A DNA stretch of 64,000 bases from Sabellastarte sp. h YS-2021 (Eukaryota; Annelida; Polychaeta; Sabellida; Sabellidae). The notes beneath the pieces are model-generated. The model saw only the letters and a program-made list of their open reading frames with translations. It did no database searches and was not told where the DNA came from. The DNA is taken from positions 43,068,241-43,132,240 of the forward strand of contig OZ024939.1 in the NCBI GenBank assembly GCA_964017235.1, read 5' to 3'. Every line of letters begins with the position of its first letter. Position 1 is the first letter of the stretch. A program made the position numbers and the translations under genes. This document shows positions 24,545 to 37,242 of the stretch, piece after piece.

Positions 24545-24665
24545 GAGGTTGTTTGACTGAGTGGTTAACTAAGTGGATTTGAGTTCAGGTCACGGTAATA
24601 TGCTCAATACATGAAGGATTTGTCTTTATGAAACCTTAGCTTTGGAAAGGGACATTAAAACCCAG
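24545..24665 (+). repeat. tRNA-derived SINE relic (candidate)
   Basis: An A-box-like gactgagtggttaact and a B-box-like gagttcaggtc lie about 35 bases apart, followed by a tail gggacattaaaaccc. The same tail type recurs at 41770-41785 and 53928-53943. No intact tRNA fold is claimed. Confidence 0.4.
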
Positions 24666-24739
24666 TTTAAAAATTCAAAAATTATTAAAACAGTCATATA
24701 ACACATCGTATATATTTTGGTTTTTATTTGCTTTCTTAG

Positions 24740-24873
24740 CCCCAGAGACTGCCACTCCAGTGAAGGAGGAAGGCATCGCACCCACAATCGTCTCCAAACC
24801 CAAAGCACAGGTGGTGGATGAAGGGGAAACTGTGACCTTCACCTGTAAACTGAACGCCAAGCCTCAGCCACAG
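24740..24873 (+). CDS. Exon 8: first part of Ig domain 2
   Basis: The exon enters at phase 1 (junction codon GCC) and leaves at phase 0 before gtaaga. It encodes a linker, then IAPTIVSKPKAQVVDEGETV and TFTCKLNAKPQPQ: strands A to C with the B-strand Cys. The intron falls just before the ITW of strand C, a split site also used by Ig 4, 9, 10, 11, 12 and 13. Confidence 0.85.
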
Positions 24874-25594
24874 GTAAGATAGACACTTGTAGTGATAAGT
24901 CTCCTCACTGGTAAGTTCCAAGGCACATATACCAAACCTCACTCACTAGTCAATCTTATACAGGCACTTTCATTGTGCTTAATCTCTGCTGGGGAGATGG
25001 GGATACACCAGGCCAGTCTAACTATACTGTTATATAATGATGTGTTATTGCAAATTCTAAGGCATGTAATAGAAAAAGATTCTTCAGCCAGAAATTGATC
25101 TGGAAAAATTATGACATATATACCAGTTAATGACTGTATGAGGGAGACGGTCACATTCTAGTGCAAACAGATCTGAAGGATTGAAACCGTCACTACACAT
25201 AAACAGACTTTTTACTTAAAATCTGACTATCTGTACCTGCCCAAAAAGTGCCTTTTAAATTAAAGAATTTTGTATTTGAATTTCAGTTAAAACAAGTGGT
25301 AAAATTGGGCCTTGACTTAAACCCACTTTCTACCAGTCTCAGCATATGAGCCAGTGGCTCAGCCAAAGCTGAGACTGGGACCTTTTGTAAAATCCATAAA
25401 GGCTGTGCCCATGGGCTCAAGAAAAATATTACAATAATTTGAGACAAAAGTCTCAAGTTTGAGCCTGAGACCAGGCTAAGACCTTTTCTGAAATCGACCC
25501 CAGGTAATGGCAACAAGTAGCAAATGTTCCAGGTTATATGTGGAAAGTATGTCGACAACCCTGGCTTAATCCTTGACCTTTGTCCCATTTCCAG
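24874..25594 (+). other. Intron 8
   Basis: At about 25300-25505 there is a self-complementary, repeat-like stretch (gagactgggaccttttgtaa near 25371; gagaccaggctaagaccttt near 25466), possibly a degraded foldback element. Otherwise plain. Confidence 0.6.
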
Positions 25595-25793
25595 ATCACA
25601 TGGCAGAAAGAGAAGGTGACCATCGAGCATCAGGTGGATCGTTACGAGGTTACCACGGAAACACAGGAGAACGACTTGTACATAAGCAGCCTGGTTCTAC
25701 ACAATGTGACAGCATCAGATGCCGGAAAGTACACACTCATCGTCATCAACGAGTTTGGAGAGGTCAAGGTCACCGTGTCCTTGGTCGTCAAAG
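25595..25793 (+). CDS. Exon 9: second part of Ig domain 2
   Basis: The exon starts at phase 0 after tttccag with ITWQKEKVTIEHQVDRYEV and continues through SSLVLHNVTASDAGKYTLIV to INEFGEVKVTVSLVVKG. The strand-F Cys is replaced. It ends at phase 1 (AAAG|gtgagg). Together with exon 8 it makes a full I-set Ig. Confidence 0.87.
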
Positions 25794-28700
25794 GTGAGGG
25801 TTGCCCTCAAGGTTGTACAGCAAAAGTTTGGTTGTTTTGCCGGAAATTAGAAATGAATAAAGTGTCTTTTATATGGGGATTTTTGTGGAAGTATTGAGGC
25901 AAATATTTGAGTATTAAAACATCAAACAGAAGAAGTAAGAATTAAAATTCACAGTTTCTTTAAATTTGTCAGACTTTTGAGATCAGATAGAATTTATCAG
26001 GATATCGTGTGTGTTTGTGTGTTGTCTTTTTAATTGTGATTTCTAATATCGTATTTTTTGTTGGTTTTGAGGAAATCCGTTTTATTTATGATTATTTGGA
26101 GTATGTTTTACCCTGTACTGAAAATCTCTAATAGTGCTTCACTTTTTATTTAATTTCATGCGTTTATATTCCTTTATTATTTTCATATAATCTGTTCTTA
26201 CCAATATGACTCACGTTGTGTGCAACAAATCATCTTTTTAAGTACACCACACATTTAACAAGATTTAACTGTTTTATGGGTATGGTATAAGATACACCTG
26301 GTATTTATGTTTCGTTAACATTTATTTTTATCATAAAAATTTTTTAATGATAGAAAATATATCTCAAATTTGCCATAAGCTCTGCAAGGACTTCTCAATA
26401 CAATGTGTGTTTGCTTTGTAATAACAATTATTTTGAATATTCTCTTGGAGAAATATACTCAATTTGTGAATTTACTTGTTAATTGTCTGATTTATGGCAA
26501 AATTGAGAACCTTATCTTTGTGGCCAAACTAAACTTTCAAAAGATTATGTCCTGTGTGTGGCTTTCTGCAAGTAACATGTTCAATATTGTACTCGCTTTT
26601 GGCAAGAATTGAGTGTCTTTAGTGCTGTGTCCAGTCTCCCGCGATTGATTTTATTTATTAACTATGGATTTGCAGAGTGCGCTTTTGCTTGTTAAAGCTT
26701 TTTTTAGGGAAAAACTTTCAAAAACAAGGATAGATGTGACTGGATTCAGCTGCATTATGTACCATGGTTCAGACTTCAAAGTGATATCTGCTTTCTGTTG
26801 TCTAATTGCTGCTATACTTATCTGGATTATTTATGGAAAATGCAATTTTCATTGTTGTCATTAACAAAACAAATTGAAGAACGAAAAAGTGGAATATTAT
26901 TATCTGAATGAATGAAAAAGTACCATTTGGTTTATTTGTTGTTCAAAATATCTCTCTACTTTAAATTTCAAGGCCAGATATTCCCTTCACTTGTCAGTTT
27001 AATCATTTAATGTCAAATTTCTTACTTTAAAAAATGATACAGTTAAATTACAGTGCAAAACAAAGAATAACGTGCATCTGAAGGTTCTTTCAGATAATAA
27101 CTACTGTCAGTGGGAAATTTTCACTATTTCTAACAAATTATGGTGGCGGGAATTTGCACAACAACAGCATTTCTGTGGAGTTCTGTTCTCTGTAGAAGTG
27201 GGTTGCTGTACAAATTATCATTTTATTACCTTACACATTTGGCTTCAGTATTGATGAGGAAGCCAGCAAAATATAGCAGAAAATCCTCCCCGTACAGCTA
27301 CTGTTAAGTAGAATTGCTGCTCTGTGAAAGACCCTGTCCTTACAAACACCCACCTCCCCGTATTTTGATGTCAGTAGCTATAAATTAATTATGTGGTGAA
27401 GTCAATTAAAATGCAATATACAGTCAAATTGCTTAACCCTATATGCATTTGCAGCATATTTTTCCTTATTATAGGTGTTACGTCACATTTTATTTACAAT
27501 CAGTTTGTTTATATCAGCTGTATTTTGCCTCTACTTAGTGTATACTAAAATTTGAGTCACTAGATTGGGATTATGTTGATAATCAAATGAGGCCAAATGT
27601 GTAATATGGAACATCTAATTGATTGTATAGTTGCACACTGATAAGTAGAATGTCAAGCCACAAGGAGAATACCTGTACTTAAGCAGTAATTCTGGGTGAC
27701 ACTTTTAATGGAAAAGACACTGAATCTACTTAAATGTAGTCTCGCTGTATTTCATCTGTATTGTCACTGATCATGAGATGTTTGTGCTAAGTCTTTTAGA
27801 CAGTCGAATAAAGATAATGCAAATCTCGAGTAACTAGAAATATACTCAATTATAACTAATTAACCAGAGATTCTGGAAAAATGGGTGAATTTTGAGTTTA
27901 AAAAGCCTTCTGAATATTGAATCTTACTAACACATAAAAGAGATTTGTACTTTACAGTGGTGCAATTGTGTTGAATGTATTTCTTATCTCACATATTTTA
28001 ATCTCCCGTGTATCACTGCTTTGTATATAGAAAAGTGTGTCACATATTCTATCCCTTGTTACTTCTGTATATAAACCGTGTCACATAACCACGCTATGTA
28101 TATAACCACGCAACCTACACAACCATTGCACCACCCAAGTCATATGACTGATGATGTCAGTATGATGTCATAAGTGGGAGGAGTCTTTTCTCTGGAAGGG
28201 AAGTCAGGTTTATATTTTGTGTTTTAGCATGTTTTTTTGTGTTTCTTTTACCCTATCCTATGAACAAAATTCAACATATTTTTTTAAGTTTTGCTAATTC
28301 TTATTTATTTATAATGACATATTGTAGCTAGAGGGAATCTCATTGGTTTTAAATTCTCATTTGTATGATTTAATACATATTAATACCTTCACACATGAGT
28401 TTTAGTATTCCACAAGGTTCTGAAATATTTCAAAATGGCAGTCCCTGTTTGAATCATTTCCAACATGGTCATATATTGAGTAATATCATACACAATTAAA
28501 TGATTGTTTCAAAGTTATGTATTTAGATAATCTTTTGATGTTATTTTACAGACAAATCTAAAACTATCATCATATTATACAGTTTGACCTATGACCTCTG
28601 TTGTTTACTTTAGTTTTTGTAGTTTAGATTTAAAAATGTTCATAATTTATACGTTGAGAATCTGTCTAGACTTGAAATTATTCCTTAATTTAAGAGATTT

Positions 28701-28996
28701 CTAATGACTGAAATTTGATTTTGTATCATGTGATCATTGCTCTTGCAACAAGATGATATTTTCTTGATTTTCAAACAATAAACCAATAAATATAATCTCA
28801 AATTTCCTCGATAAGTATTGAACTTCAAGGTAAATATATTAGCTTGCAAAATTCTGTAGAATTTTTCCTTTTACACGATCAGTGCAAGAGATGGTAGATT
28901 TATACACAGCTTTCCATTGCCAGGATTTACACCTGTCAGGTAACTGTGTTTATTGTATTTTACCTGTCCTCTCACCTGTATTTTTCTGTTTTCTAG
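25794..28996 (+). other. Intron 9 (3.2 kb)
   Basis: This is long AT-rich intron. I searched for phase-compatible Ig or Glu-rich exons and saw none. There is a short palindrome-like gatgatgtcagtatgatgtc near 28150. The acceptor is ctgttttctag|aa. Confidence 0.7.
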
Positions 28997-29045
28997 AAGT
29001 TACACAGAAGGTGGACTTCAAGAAACAGCTCAAAAAGAAAGAAGT
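28997..29045 (+). CDS. Exon 10: 49-base exon with a DFKxxL motif
   Basis: The exon enters at phase 1 and leaves at phase 2 (GT|gtaagt). It encodes EVTQKVDFKKQLKKKEV. VDFKKQL is a degenerate DFRxxL motif (Lys for Arg) ahead of the nine clean copies in the next exon, so the exon belongs to the same actin-binding cassette. Confidence 0.82.
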
Positions 29046-29798
29046 GTAAGTATCAGTGACTCTCTGTGTCCTTAAAATAGACTTTTCACTTCACAGGTTG
29101 TGGGTTTTAATCCCGGCACAGTGGGAAAGATGAAAATTGCAGGCCAATACCTTTTGGTTTATAGTGCAAATCTCGACCAATGAGAGTGCTTTCTCTACCA
29201 TTACAAGTAATGTATAAAAGTATAGCATTTACTTGTTGATAACAATTTGAAAATGTGGGTGGGAGGGGGTGGGGGGGAATGAAATACAACTGTAAAAGTA
29301 ATAAGCTTTGATATATGTTATTAAAGGAGAGATGTTATAATCAATATAGATTATGAGAGTTTCTTGTGAAAAATTCATTAAAAACAATTTGCTCTTCCCT
29401 CTTGATATGTAAGATGTTCTGATAATGCTTTCAATCTTTCCATTTTGCAAAGATATTCTTTAAGTTATTCTTTTTGAAAACAGTATAAAGTAGTAAAGGG
29501 GGAGGTTTGCCACAGTATTTCAACTCACTCATCGGAGCTAATTGTACAATAAAGAAATGGAACAGGAGAAAAAGTAGTTGCAATCTGTGTCAGAATATTT
29601 AAATGTCACAAATTTCTCACTGGAATGACATTTTTTTAGGAATGTTGCATAATTCAATGTAAATTAACAGGTTTTTCTCCCCAGAAAGCCATCTCACATT
29701 CTATAGTCAATGTCAGTATGTAAGCCCTGTAAATTGAATCAATTAGCTAAAATGGATATAATGTCTTTTAATAAACTATTTTCTGTATATTTTTACAG
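29046..29798 (+). other. Intron 10
   Basis: A SINE-like B-box piece (gggttttaatcccgg, about 29102-29116) lies near the 5' end, and a G-rich stretch at 29256-29278. The acceptor is ctgtatatttttacag|g. Confidence 0.7.
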
Positions 29799-31053
29799 GA
29801 AAGAGGTAGGGTTTTCACCCAGGCATCGGGTTACAGATTCACCCTCCTTGCATGAAAACACCTCACCTACTAGTTTAAGTACTAGTAGTACTAACCCCAC
29901 CCAGGTGGACTTCCGATCTGCTTTAACCCCCAGTACTAAAACAGACCCATTAATGCATGTTACTAGTACTACTCCGGAACAAGTCGATTTCAGGGGCATG
30001 TTACATCAAAGTACAGGGGGAACAGTGGAAACTGGGCCTAATGAGGCTGAACTGAAGCAGCAAGATTTCAGAAATGTCTTGAGTCCTTCAGGAAAACCTG
30101 GACAAGGCACAAGAGAGGATAAGATTAGCCAAAAAGACTTCAGGGCAGTCCTAAGTCCTAAAAAAGAGACTGATCGAGACTCTGCAGCAGCCCAAAGTCC
30201 AAAGAAAGGCGAGCAAAAGGATTTCCGCGGAGTTCTGAAGAAAACAGAATCGGCAGTAGATGGTCGGAATAAAGAAACCATAAACAGACAGTCCAAGCAG
30301 CAGGACTTTAGAGATGTTTTGAAGTCTGGAGAAAAGAATGAACAGTCATCACCAAGGGATACCAGTCCACAAGATAGTGGGAGGTCTGATGGTGTACAGC
30401 AACTGGACTTCAGGAACGTGTTGAAAGGAAGTGAAACAAAGGAAAAATCAACAGAAAAAGTGAAGTCACCAGAACACGTGAAAACGTCTACAGAGCAAGT
30501 GGACTTTAGAGATGTTCTACACAAGTCAGAAACCAGTCCAAAGCCATTGCCAAAAGCAGCCGGTGTACAAATGGACTTCAGAGGGGTGTTACAGAAAACA
30601 GGAAGTGATTCTAAGACTGATTCAGTCACAGACAGTCAGTCATCAGTCACGACTAGTCAGTCACTGACTCAAGAAGTTAGCAGAGAAAACACAATGAGGA
30701 TCAATAGCCAAGAAGCAAGTACATACCCAAGTGTACCTCAACATTACCCTGACAAGTCTAGTGAGAGCAAAGAAACATTTGAAGATGAGGCTGTTACCCC
30801 TGGTTACGAATCTGATGTAGCTGAAAGTGAGGCTAGTTCAATTATCACAAGAAGCATGAAGCAATCGGGTGTAGGGTTGCCAAGTCAACAGGATTCGTTA
30901 GGAAGTGACCTGGCGAGTGAATTGAGGTCTGCACAGGAACAGGAACAGGAAGTGATGTGGGGTTCATCTCCTCGAGAAAAGGCAGGGCCGGAGAGACACT
31001 CATTGTTTGCAACGAAAAAGTTAAAGTCACTGCATGAATCTGCTGTGGATAAG
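29799..31053 (+). CDS. Exon 11: nine DFRxxL actin-binding motifs
   Basis: The exon enters at phase 2 (codon GTG across the junction) and leaves at phase 0 (GATAAG|gtgtgg). It carries nine motifs at 29908, 29986, 30064, 30136, 30220, 30304, 30406, 30502 and 30574: DFRSAL, DFRGML, DFRNVL, DFRAVL, DFRGVL, DFRDVL, DFRNVL, DFRDVL, DFRGVL, spaced 24 to 34 residues. In vertebrate smooth-muscle MLCK, DFRxxL repeats bind F-actin, so this cassette is inferred to anchor the protein on thin filaments. Spacers are Ser/Thr/Lys/Pro-rich, likely disordered and open to phosphorylation. The last third is Ser/Glu-rich without motifs, ending KKLKSLHESAVDK. Confidence 0.88.
29908..30591 (+). repeat. DFRxxL motif cassette (9 copies)
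   Basis: Nine hexapeptides fit DFRxxL exactly in 228 codons. Each is preceded by Gln or Lys plus one residue (QVDFR, QQDFR, QKDFR, QLDFR, QMDFR). Unlike arrays A and B, the DNA of the copies is strongly diverged, so the motif itself is under selection, not recent copying. Confidence 0.9.
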
Positions 31054-32131
31054 GTGTGGCATGTTTTATTTTGTCCCTTACAGATCACAAAAATCATTCA
31101 GAATTAAAAACCCACACAAGAGATCGTATTCACAGTTGTTTTCTTAGAATTTTCTTCAAACAATATTTAAAAAAAATAGTTTCTCAGTCTTTTTTATATC
31201 TTAGAAAAAGATATTAAGTGAAAGCAGGAGAATGTTTGTGAATAGGATTTCAGTTTTAAAGTATTATTTACTCTTCTATCAAACTTGAATTCAACATTAA
31301 TTCGTGGGTCATATTTTCTGGATACGCACATACGTTTGTTAATGTTTTTGTTGTGCCATGAATTACATGTTATAAAACCTAAAAGGAAATAATCATGTAA
31401 CAAAATTAATTGAAAATTCACAGAGAAAATCTAATCAATCTAAGATTAACAAACTAAATGCTGGAAGTAAAGATAGTGTAGATTTAACTCCACTTTGGTA
31501 ATATTAGAGAAAACTCCCACAAAAACTTGTCAATAACCTTTATTCAGTAAACTTTACATGGTGTCACTAGATGAATGCATGGTGTGTAGTTAGTTTGGTG
31601 TTGATCCAGTTGATGGTTGTGTACATAGTTTTAATGCATGGTTTTCAATGAGTACATATTGTCTGTTTTCAAAGCATGGCTGATATTCCAGAACGTTTGC
31701 TGTTTTGCATTGTTGACAGTTTATGTTTGAAAAGAAGCGTATACTGAGATTTGTTGCTTAAATTTGATGTACAGTAGAGGAAAGGTCTCTCATACGTCTT
31801 ATGCCGACAAAATAAGGAAATCATTCAATGTAGTACATCATGTTATCTAGCCACAAAAGTGTGATCAATGTGGAACATAAAGAATATTCTGAATTTGCTA
31901 TCCGTTGTGTGTGAAGTTATAAAAACCAGAAATTTTGTAAAATTATTGTAATTCATTGAGCGCATCTTGTCATAAAATCCTAATAGTGTGTTGTATATGG
32001 AAGTATTTCAACTGAACAATGGAGTCAAGATAAGGTAAGTTCAACAGAAAGCGACTCAATATTTAATTCTACAATCAAAGGAATTTAACTTGACAGATAT
32101 CAACACATTTCTTTATCGAATGTTTTTACAG
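31054..32131 (+). other. Intron 11
   Basis: AT-rich, no exon or repeat recognised. The acceptor is atcgaatgtttttacag|aaa. Confidence 0.75.
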
Positions 32132-32417
32132 AAAAAGGCCCCAGAAGTGGAGGAGAAGCCTCGGGACCAGTTTGTTCAAGAGGGTGAGAATGCCTGCTTT
32201 GAGTGTTGCATGCTGGGTAATCCCCTCCCCTCAATGTCGTGGTTTTTCAATGGCAAGCCCATCCAGACCAATGAGATTTACCGGATCACTGAGCCCTCCC
32301 CTGGAAGGTCAAGACTGGACATTCCGGAATGTTTCCAAGAGGATGGCGGGGTGTACACTGTCCGGGCAGAAAGCTCTGTTGGTGTGGTTGAGGCTTCCGC
32401 CATGCTTGTTGTAGAGG
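32132..32417 (+). CDS. Exon 12: Ig domain 3
   Basis: The exon runs from phase 0 to phase 1 (GAGG|gtatgt). After KKAPEVEEKPRDQFVQEGEN come NACFECCMLGNPLPSMSWFF, with the B-strand Cys and core Trp, and EDGGVYTVRAESSVGVVEAS. The strand-F Cys is Val. This Ig sits between the DFRxxL cassette and the IQ exon. Confidence 0.9.
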
Positions 32418-35230
32418 GTATGTGTGTGCTGTGGTTTTTATGTGTATTCATACTAACAAAAAATAGTTATAAAATACTATTAAATAGATCATACAGATAT
32501 ACAAGGGGTATCTAGCTTTCAAATAATAAAAGTGATTGAGACATATGTAAAGATTTACAATGCAACGGCACTCAATTCCCCCATCTTCTGATGTTATCAT
32601 TGTAGCTGATATTTTAGCCACATTTGTTGTGGAGTGTTATTTTAACAAACCAGTAGACCAGGTGCCAGTTTGACACAGGCAATGTTTGAAATGTACAAAT
32701 TATGTGTAGTGACACTGCCATATAATCTGTGCTAGGCATCTCTGTTTATCAGGCATTGGCCACTTGAGCCTGTCTGTATTTTTGACACTTATTGCCACCA
32801 TAGGCAAACCTGTTTTCTGTGAGGTCTGGATACTACATACTGAGCGTCTACTGGTTAACATCCACTGATTTATTAAGAGTTATATGATTCATGTCATTAA
32901 CCAGCATGACTCTGTGTTTGTTCAACCGTATCCCTTTACATATGCCTTATTAGATTTTGGACAGTTCAGATAAATTCTATATTTCAGTCCCCAATGTCAA
33001 TTTTTGGTAAATCAAAGCAAAGTAAATGTTGTATTTGAATTTTCAATCTCTCTTTTATATAAGCTGAAGAAATAGTAAAAGAGGTATTTTGTAGGCTTGG
33101 ACATGAACTCATTCTTACTAAATACTTGGAAGTTGTGGCCAATATCGTGCTAAAGGCATAATTAATGGTAGTTACATGTATAAGTCTCTAGTTTGTGGAG
33201 CCACTCGATGTGAAGCACTTATAAGCCTACACAATCGTTATCTTGTAATGTCACATCTCACTAAGTGTCGCCTCTTCACAGTAAAATGCTTCCGACCCTT
33301 CACCCGGCCAGTAAATAATCAAACGAGTGGTGAATAGCATAGACATGGTCTTATCTTAGACGACTTCTGTCTCATGTGTCCAGTCTGTGTGAAATGTTAA
33401 TAGAATCCAGTTATTTCCAGATCCTTAAATATATACAGCCACTAACAATTAGTAATATTATTTCAACTTCTGTTGAATTAGATTGCAAAATTTTGCTCAA
33501 AGATTGTCAGTGAAAAATGTTTTTTGTTTCATATGATTTAAAAAGGGAAAAATATAATTTTTTTTTGAAAAAGTCCTGTTTTATTACCTGTTGTCTGTTA
33601 CACTCTCGACACCCACAGTGGTTATGTGTGACTCTTACATTCATGTTTGCATGTTTTGCCGTGTTGGTTATTTTTGGGGTTTGCTTAACAGCTTTGGTTT
33701 GTCATTAAAAGGTCCTTGTTGCTTGCTGTTGCATGTACAAAGAAAATAGGCCCATAATGCTGATAATGAGTACACATCAGGATTTTGTACAAATTAAAAG
33801 GTTGTACAATGTTATTTGATATACATATTGTACAAGTTTTAATTTTAGGTGTTTTTTTTTACTTTGATATCCCTTACTTATAGTAGAAGGTTGAAAATTG
33901 GTTTATATGCAGATCTAGATTTATATTAAGTACCTTTATTCTTTAAGAAGCAATTTTCATGAATGTGATGTCTTAAGTATATACATACTCCACATATATA
34001 TAGGTTGTCAACTTGTGACAACTTGCTGCAGAAAACTACAGCACTAAGTACACTGTACAGTGGACTGTACATTTGGCTGATTGTACATTCTATCCACATT
34101 CATGAGATAAAACCAGGCAGTAAAAATCCAGCACTTCACATTACCTAGAACATACCATACATACAAGTGGAAGTCTGTCTCCTTTGCTGGTTCAGCTCAT
34201 CAGCTTAGTGTGTGAAATAGATGACATTCAAGCTATACAGTAAAGTGAATTAAAGTAATAATATAACCATGGGTGACCACATATTCTGGTGAATCAGTGA
34301 TATTTTCGGTCCATCATTTCCACTTTTAGATGATTTACTGTAAAAACTTCACAGTATGTGAGTTGTCTTCAGTCTGGCCATGTTATCGTGATTATATTAT
34401 CAATCCATAAATATTCCTTCTGTTTGATATTTACTCTGACCATAAGAACCACCAAATACTTCCAATCTTCTTTGAGGACTTTGTTAATTTGTAAATAGTA
34501 CAGTACTCGTACAGTAGATTCTTGTTTTAAGAATCAATTAGTACTAATTGATTAATTAGTGGAGGTAGAACAGATCATACAGATAACAGTTTATAGCGGG
34601 CAAAGGATTTTCAGTTCAAGTTCCTCTATCCTTAAGTATCTTTATTAATGAGATGATTTTTAATGGTGATACTATAAGTACCTTTCATGTGTCAGGTGTT
34701 TTTTTTTGGTGATAACTGTGTTGTGAAAACACGTAGTGAGTTTTACTGTCAAATGTTTTATAACCTGTGTAGTGTGGTAGTGTGGCTCTTTTATGAATGA
34801 AAAAATTAACATAATTGTAATAAATTAAATAACAGATTCCACTAAGTCTCCTGTGCAGTAATTGGAAATATCAGTGAATACAATACACATGTCTGTACAT
34901 CTTGTGTAGTGTGTGGGATAAATGTGCAGTGATAAAATAAACAAATTATCGGGAACTTTTATTCTTTTATCGATGTTCTCTGGCACTTAGTAAGGATAAA
35001 GTATCTGGAGGGTATAATTTTGGATATTATACTATATTGAGAGAGGCTTCTGGAATTCTACTGTTGGCTTTTTGTATGTCTATGTTTTCGACACAAATCA
35101 TTCTCACAGAGCAAGAGCTTGTTTTCATATATCAATACACCCAGACTTCCTCTGTGGCTGTATCGTCTATCTCAATCTTCATTCGACGAAACATCCGTCC
35201 TGTTTCAATTAAATCCTCTCATTTTCACAG
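32418..35230 (+). other. Intron 12 (2.8 kb)
   Basis: AT-rich, no supported exon. There are short ORFs only, none with Ig or repeat character. The acceptor is cctctcattttcacag|aa. Confidence 0.7.
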
Positions 35231-35580
35231 AAGTGTCAACCGAGGAGGTTGTAACTGAGACGGTTGTCAGAGAAGACGAGACAGCTGAGGAGGTTACCAC
35301 GGTGACCACAGAGGAAGTGACGGTTACCGAGGAGACTGTGACTTTGGAGGAGCAGCAAGCGGCCATTAAGATTCAGTCAGCATTCCGTGGCATGCAAGCC
35401 CGTGAGAAAGTGAAGACCATGAAATCTGAACAGGTGATTAAAAACAAAAAACCCGTCATTACGGAGGTGTATGCCGAGTCTGTAGGGGGCATGGTGGGGG
35501 TGGACTTGTCGCCACGGCAACTGAACCGGGGCGACAGGAAAAGCCTGAGATTTGCAAGGGTTTCAAGGAAACAAATTCAG
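35231..35580 (+). CDS. Exon 13: acidic segment plus IQ motif
   Basis: This 350-base exon goes from phase 1 to phase 0 (CAG|gtgagt). It begins with a Val/Thr/Glu repeat stretch (EVSTEEVVTETVVREDETAE, VTVTEETVTLEEQ) like the spring region. It then has AAIKIQSAFRGMQAREKVK, a complete IQxxxRGxxxR motif at about 35372-35404, expected to bind calmodulin or a myosin light chain. The tail (PVITEVYAESVGG, LSPRQLNRGDRKSLRFARVS) is basic and looks conserved; I have no name for it. IQ motifs also occur in obscurin. Confidence 0.9.
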
Positions 35581-37242
35581 GTGAGTGTTTGTTACAATGT
35601 GTTTTTGTAGTCAAACTTGTACAAAGATCCCTTAAAGCAAATAATCTACAACTTTGATCTTTGTAAAGAGTTCAAGATGAGGCCTATGAACCTTGGCTCT
35701 GTATTTGAAAAAAGAATAACCAAAGGATGACCTGAACTCTGTGTTTGAAGGTATATATTTCAGCCAAATTTGCACAAGTCTCTTTGGCTTATCCGTTTTG
35801 TAGACACCAGCCTGAGGTTTTATTGCACAATTTATTGGTGTTCATAGTTTGGATCCAGACATGGCACAACACACTTGCCTTTGATCATTGTGGACATGGG
35901 TTTCAGTCTTGGCCAACACTTTACATTGGAAATTTGGCCACTGTATTCCTGTACAAAATTTCTATTGAGCATTTTCAAGTACCAATACATTTCACAGACT
36001 ATCAATTTGAGATGTATAATAACAGTAACAATTAAACCAAACTTTGGTTACACCCACTACTTTCAATGGGAATTTATTTAAAACCTGCTTAATACATTTG
36101 AGTGAGTCTTTGTGTACAAGTTTGACTTATGGTTTTACATAACATTGTTATTGGATGGTATGCTTCATGTAATATCTGAATGTTAGGTATGAGTTTATCT
36201 AATGTATTATAATTTACTAAACATTTGAAGTTTTACATTTTAATATGTTTCTCAGTCTGCATGAATTCCTATTTTCTCAGCACCTTTTACCTAAATATTT
36301 TTAGTTGCATTTATTTTAGCTAAAAGTAATGCTTACCTTTATTTTGGAGTGATATATTCTTGAATTAAACGACCCTTTGTAGTAATGTAGTAAGACATGA
36401 TGTCACATCCTGTCCACTGAATTCATACAGACACCTCAGTAGCAGAGAACTGAACAAGTTTGGCAGTTAAACCACTGGACTCACACCTCTGTGGTCAAGG
36501 GTTTAAACCCAGCTCAAGGCATGTAGGCCTGTCTTGACATGACTTTAGTTATTGAAACCAACTTATGCTATTCCCAACTTTGTGTTTGACTGGAAAAATC
36601 GAACTCTTATGAATCAGTTCTAGTATTGGTGAAAATAGATCCAGAATTTCAGTGTGAGAATGTATCAACAAGTTGTAGCTGAATGATATTTTAATTAATC
36701 GATAAAGACAACTTTACTTGAGGTTTCTTTGCATTATAGACATCTGAGGAAATTGTAAACTTTTGCTAAGAAAGAAGCACCATCTAAGCTACATTATCCT
36801 GTGGCTTTTTTATGAAAGAAGTGTTATTTTATTTTGTTTAATGTTTTCAACTAACTATTTGGTTTTTCTGTGTACTTTTAACACTTTCTGTTTCATGCGG
36901 TGGTGTGACCTGAAATGTAATAATTCCTGAGTGTCCTATTTGTTGCACTGAATGAGATCAGCATTTATTTTTCATTCATTTGGGTGGGAGAAATTCTGTT
37001 GTTTTTATAAGTCACAAATGTGAAAATTCATCATGGGAGAAAACCCTTAAAACTATGCAACTAGTGAGAATATTCACTGAAATTCTCCCACAAACAAAAT
37101 AACTATAAAGTTGTTAAAAAAAACCCCCAGAAATTCAACAAAACCATCCATTATTGTAACGTCAAACAGATGGGTTTTCTCACTGATGAATTCTAGCATT
37201 TCTGCATGCTGTACTAACCTGCTTGAATGTGGTTGTTTGCAG
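35581..37242 (+). other. Intron 13
   Basis: A SINE-like stretch at about 36460-36540 has a B-box-like ggtttaaaccc. Otherwise plain AT-rich intron. The acceptor is gtggttgtttgcag|tat. Confidence 0.7.

Larger units (their letters stand above)
23427..24739 (+). other. Intron 7
   Basis: This intron holds an imperfect tandem duplication at about 24092-24375 with a G17 run, and a tRNA-like SINE relic at about 24545-24665. The acceptor is gctttcttag|cc. Confidence 0.75.

Noticed and set aside
36460-36540. tRNA gene because of the B-box-like sequence
   Set aside because: There is no cloverleaf with a plausible acceptor stem; it reads as a degraded SINE.
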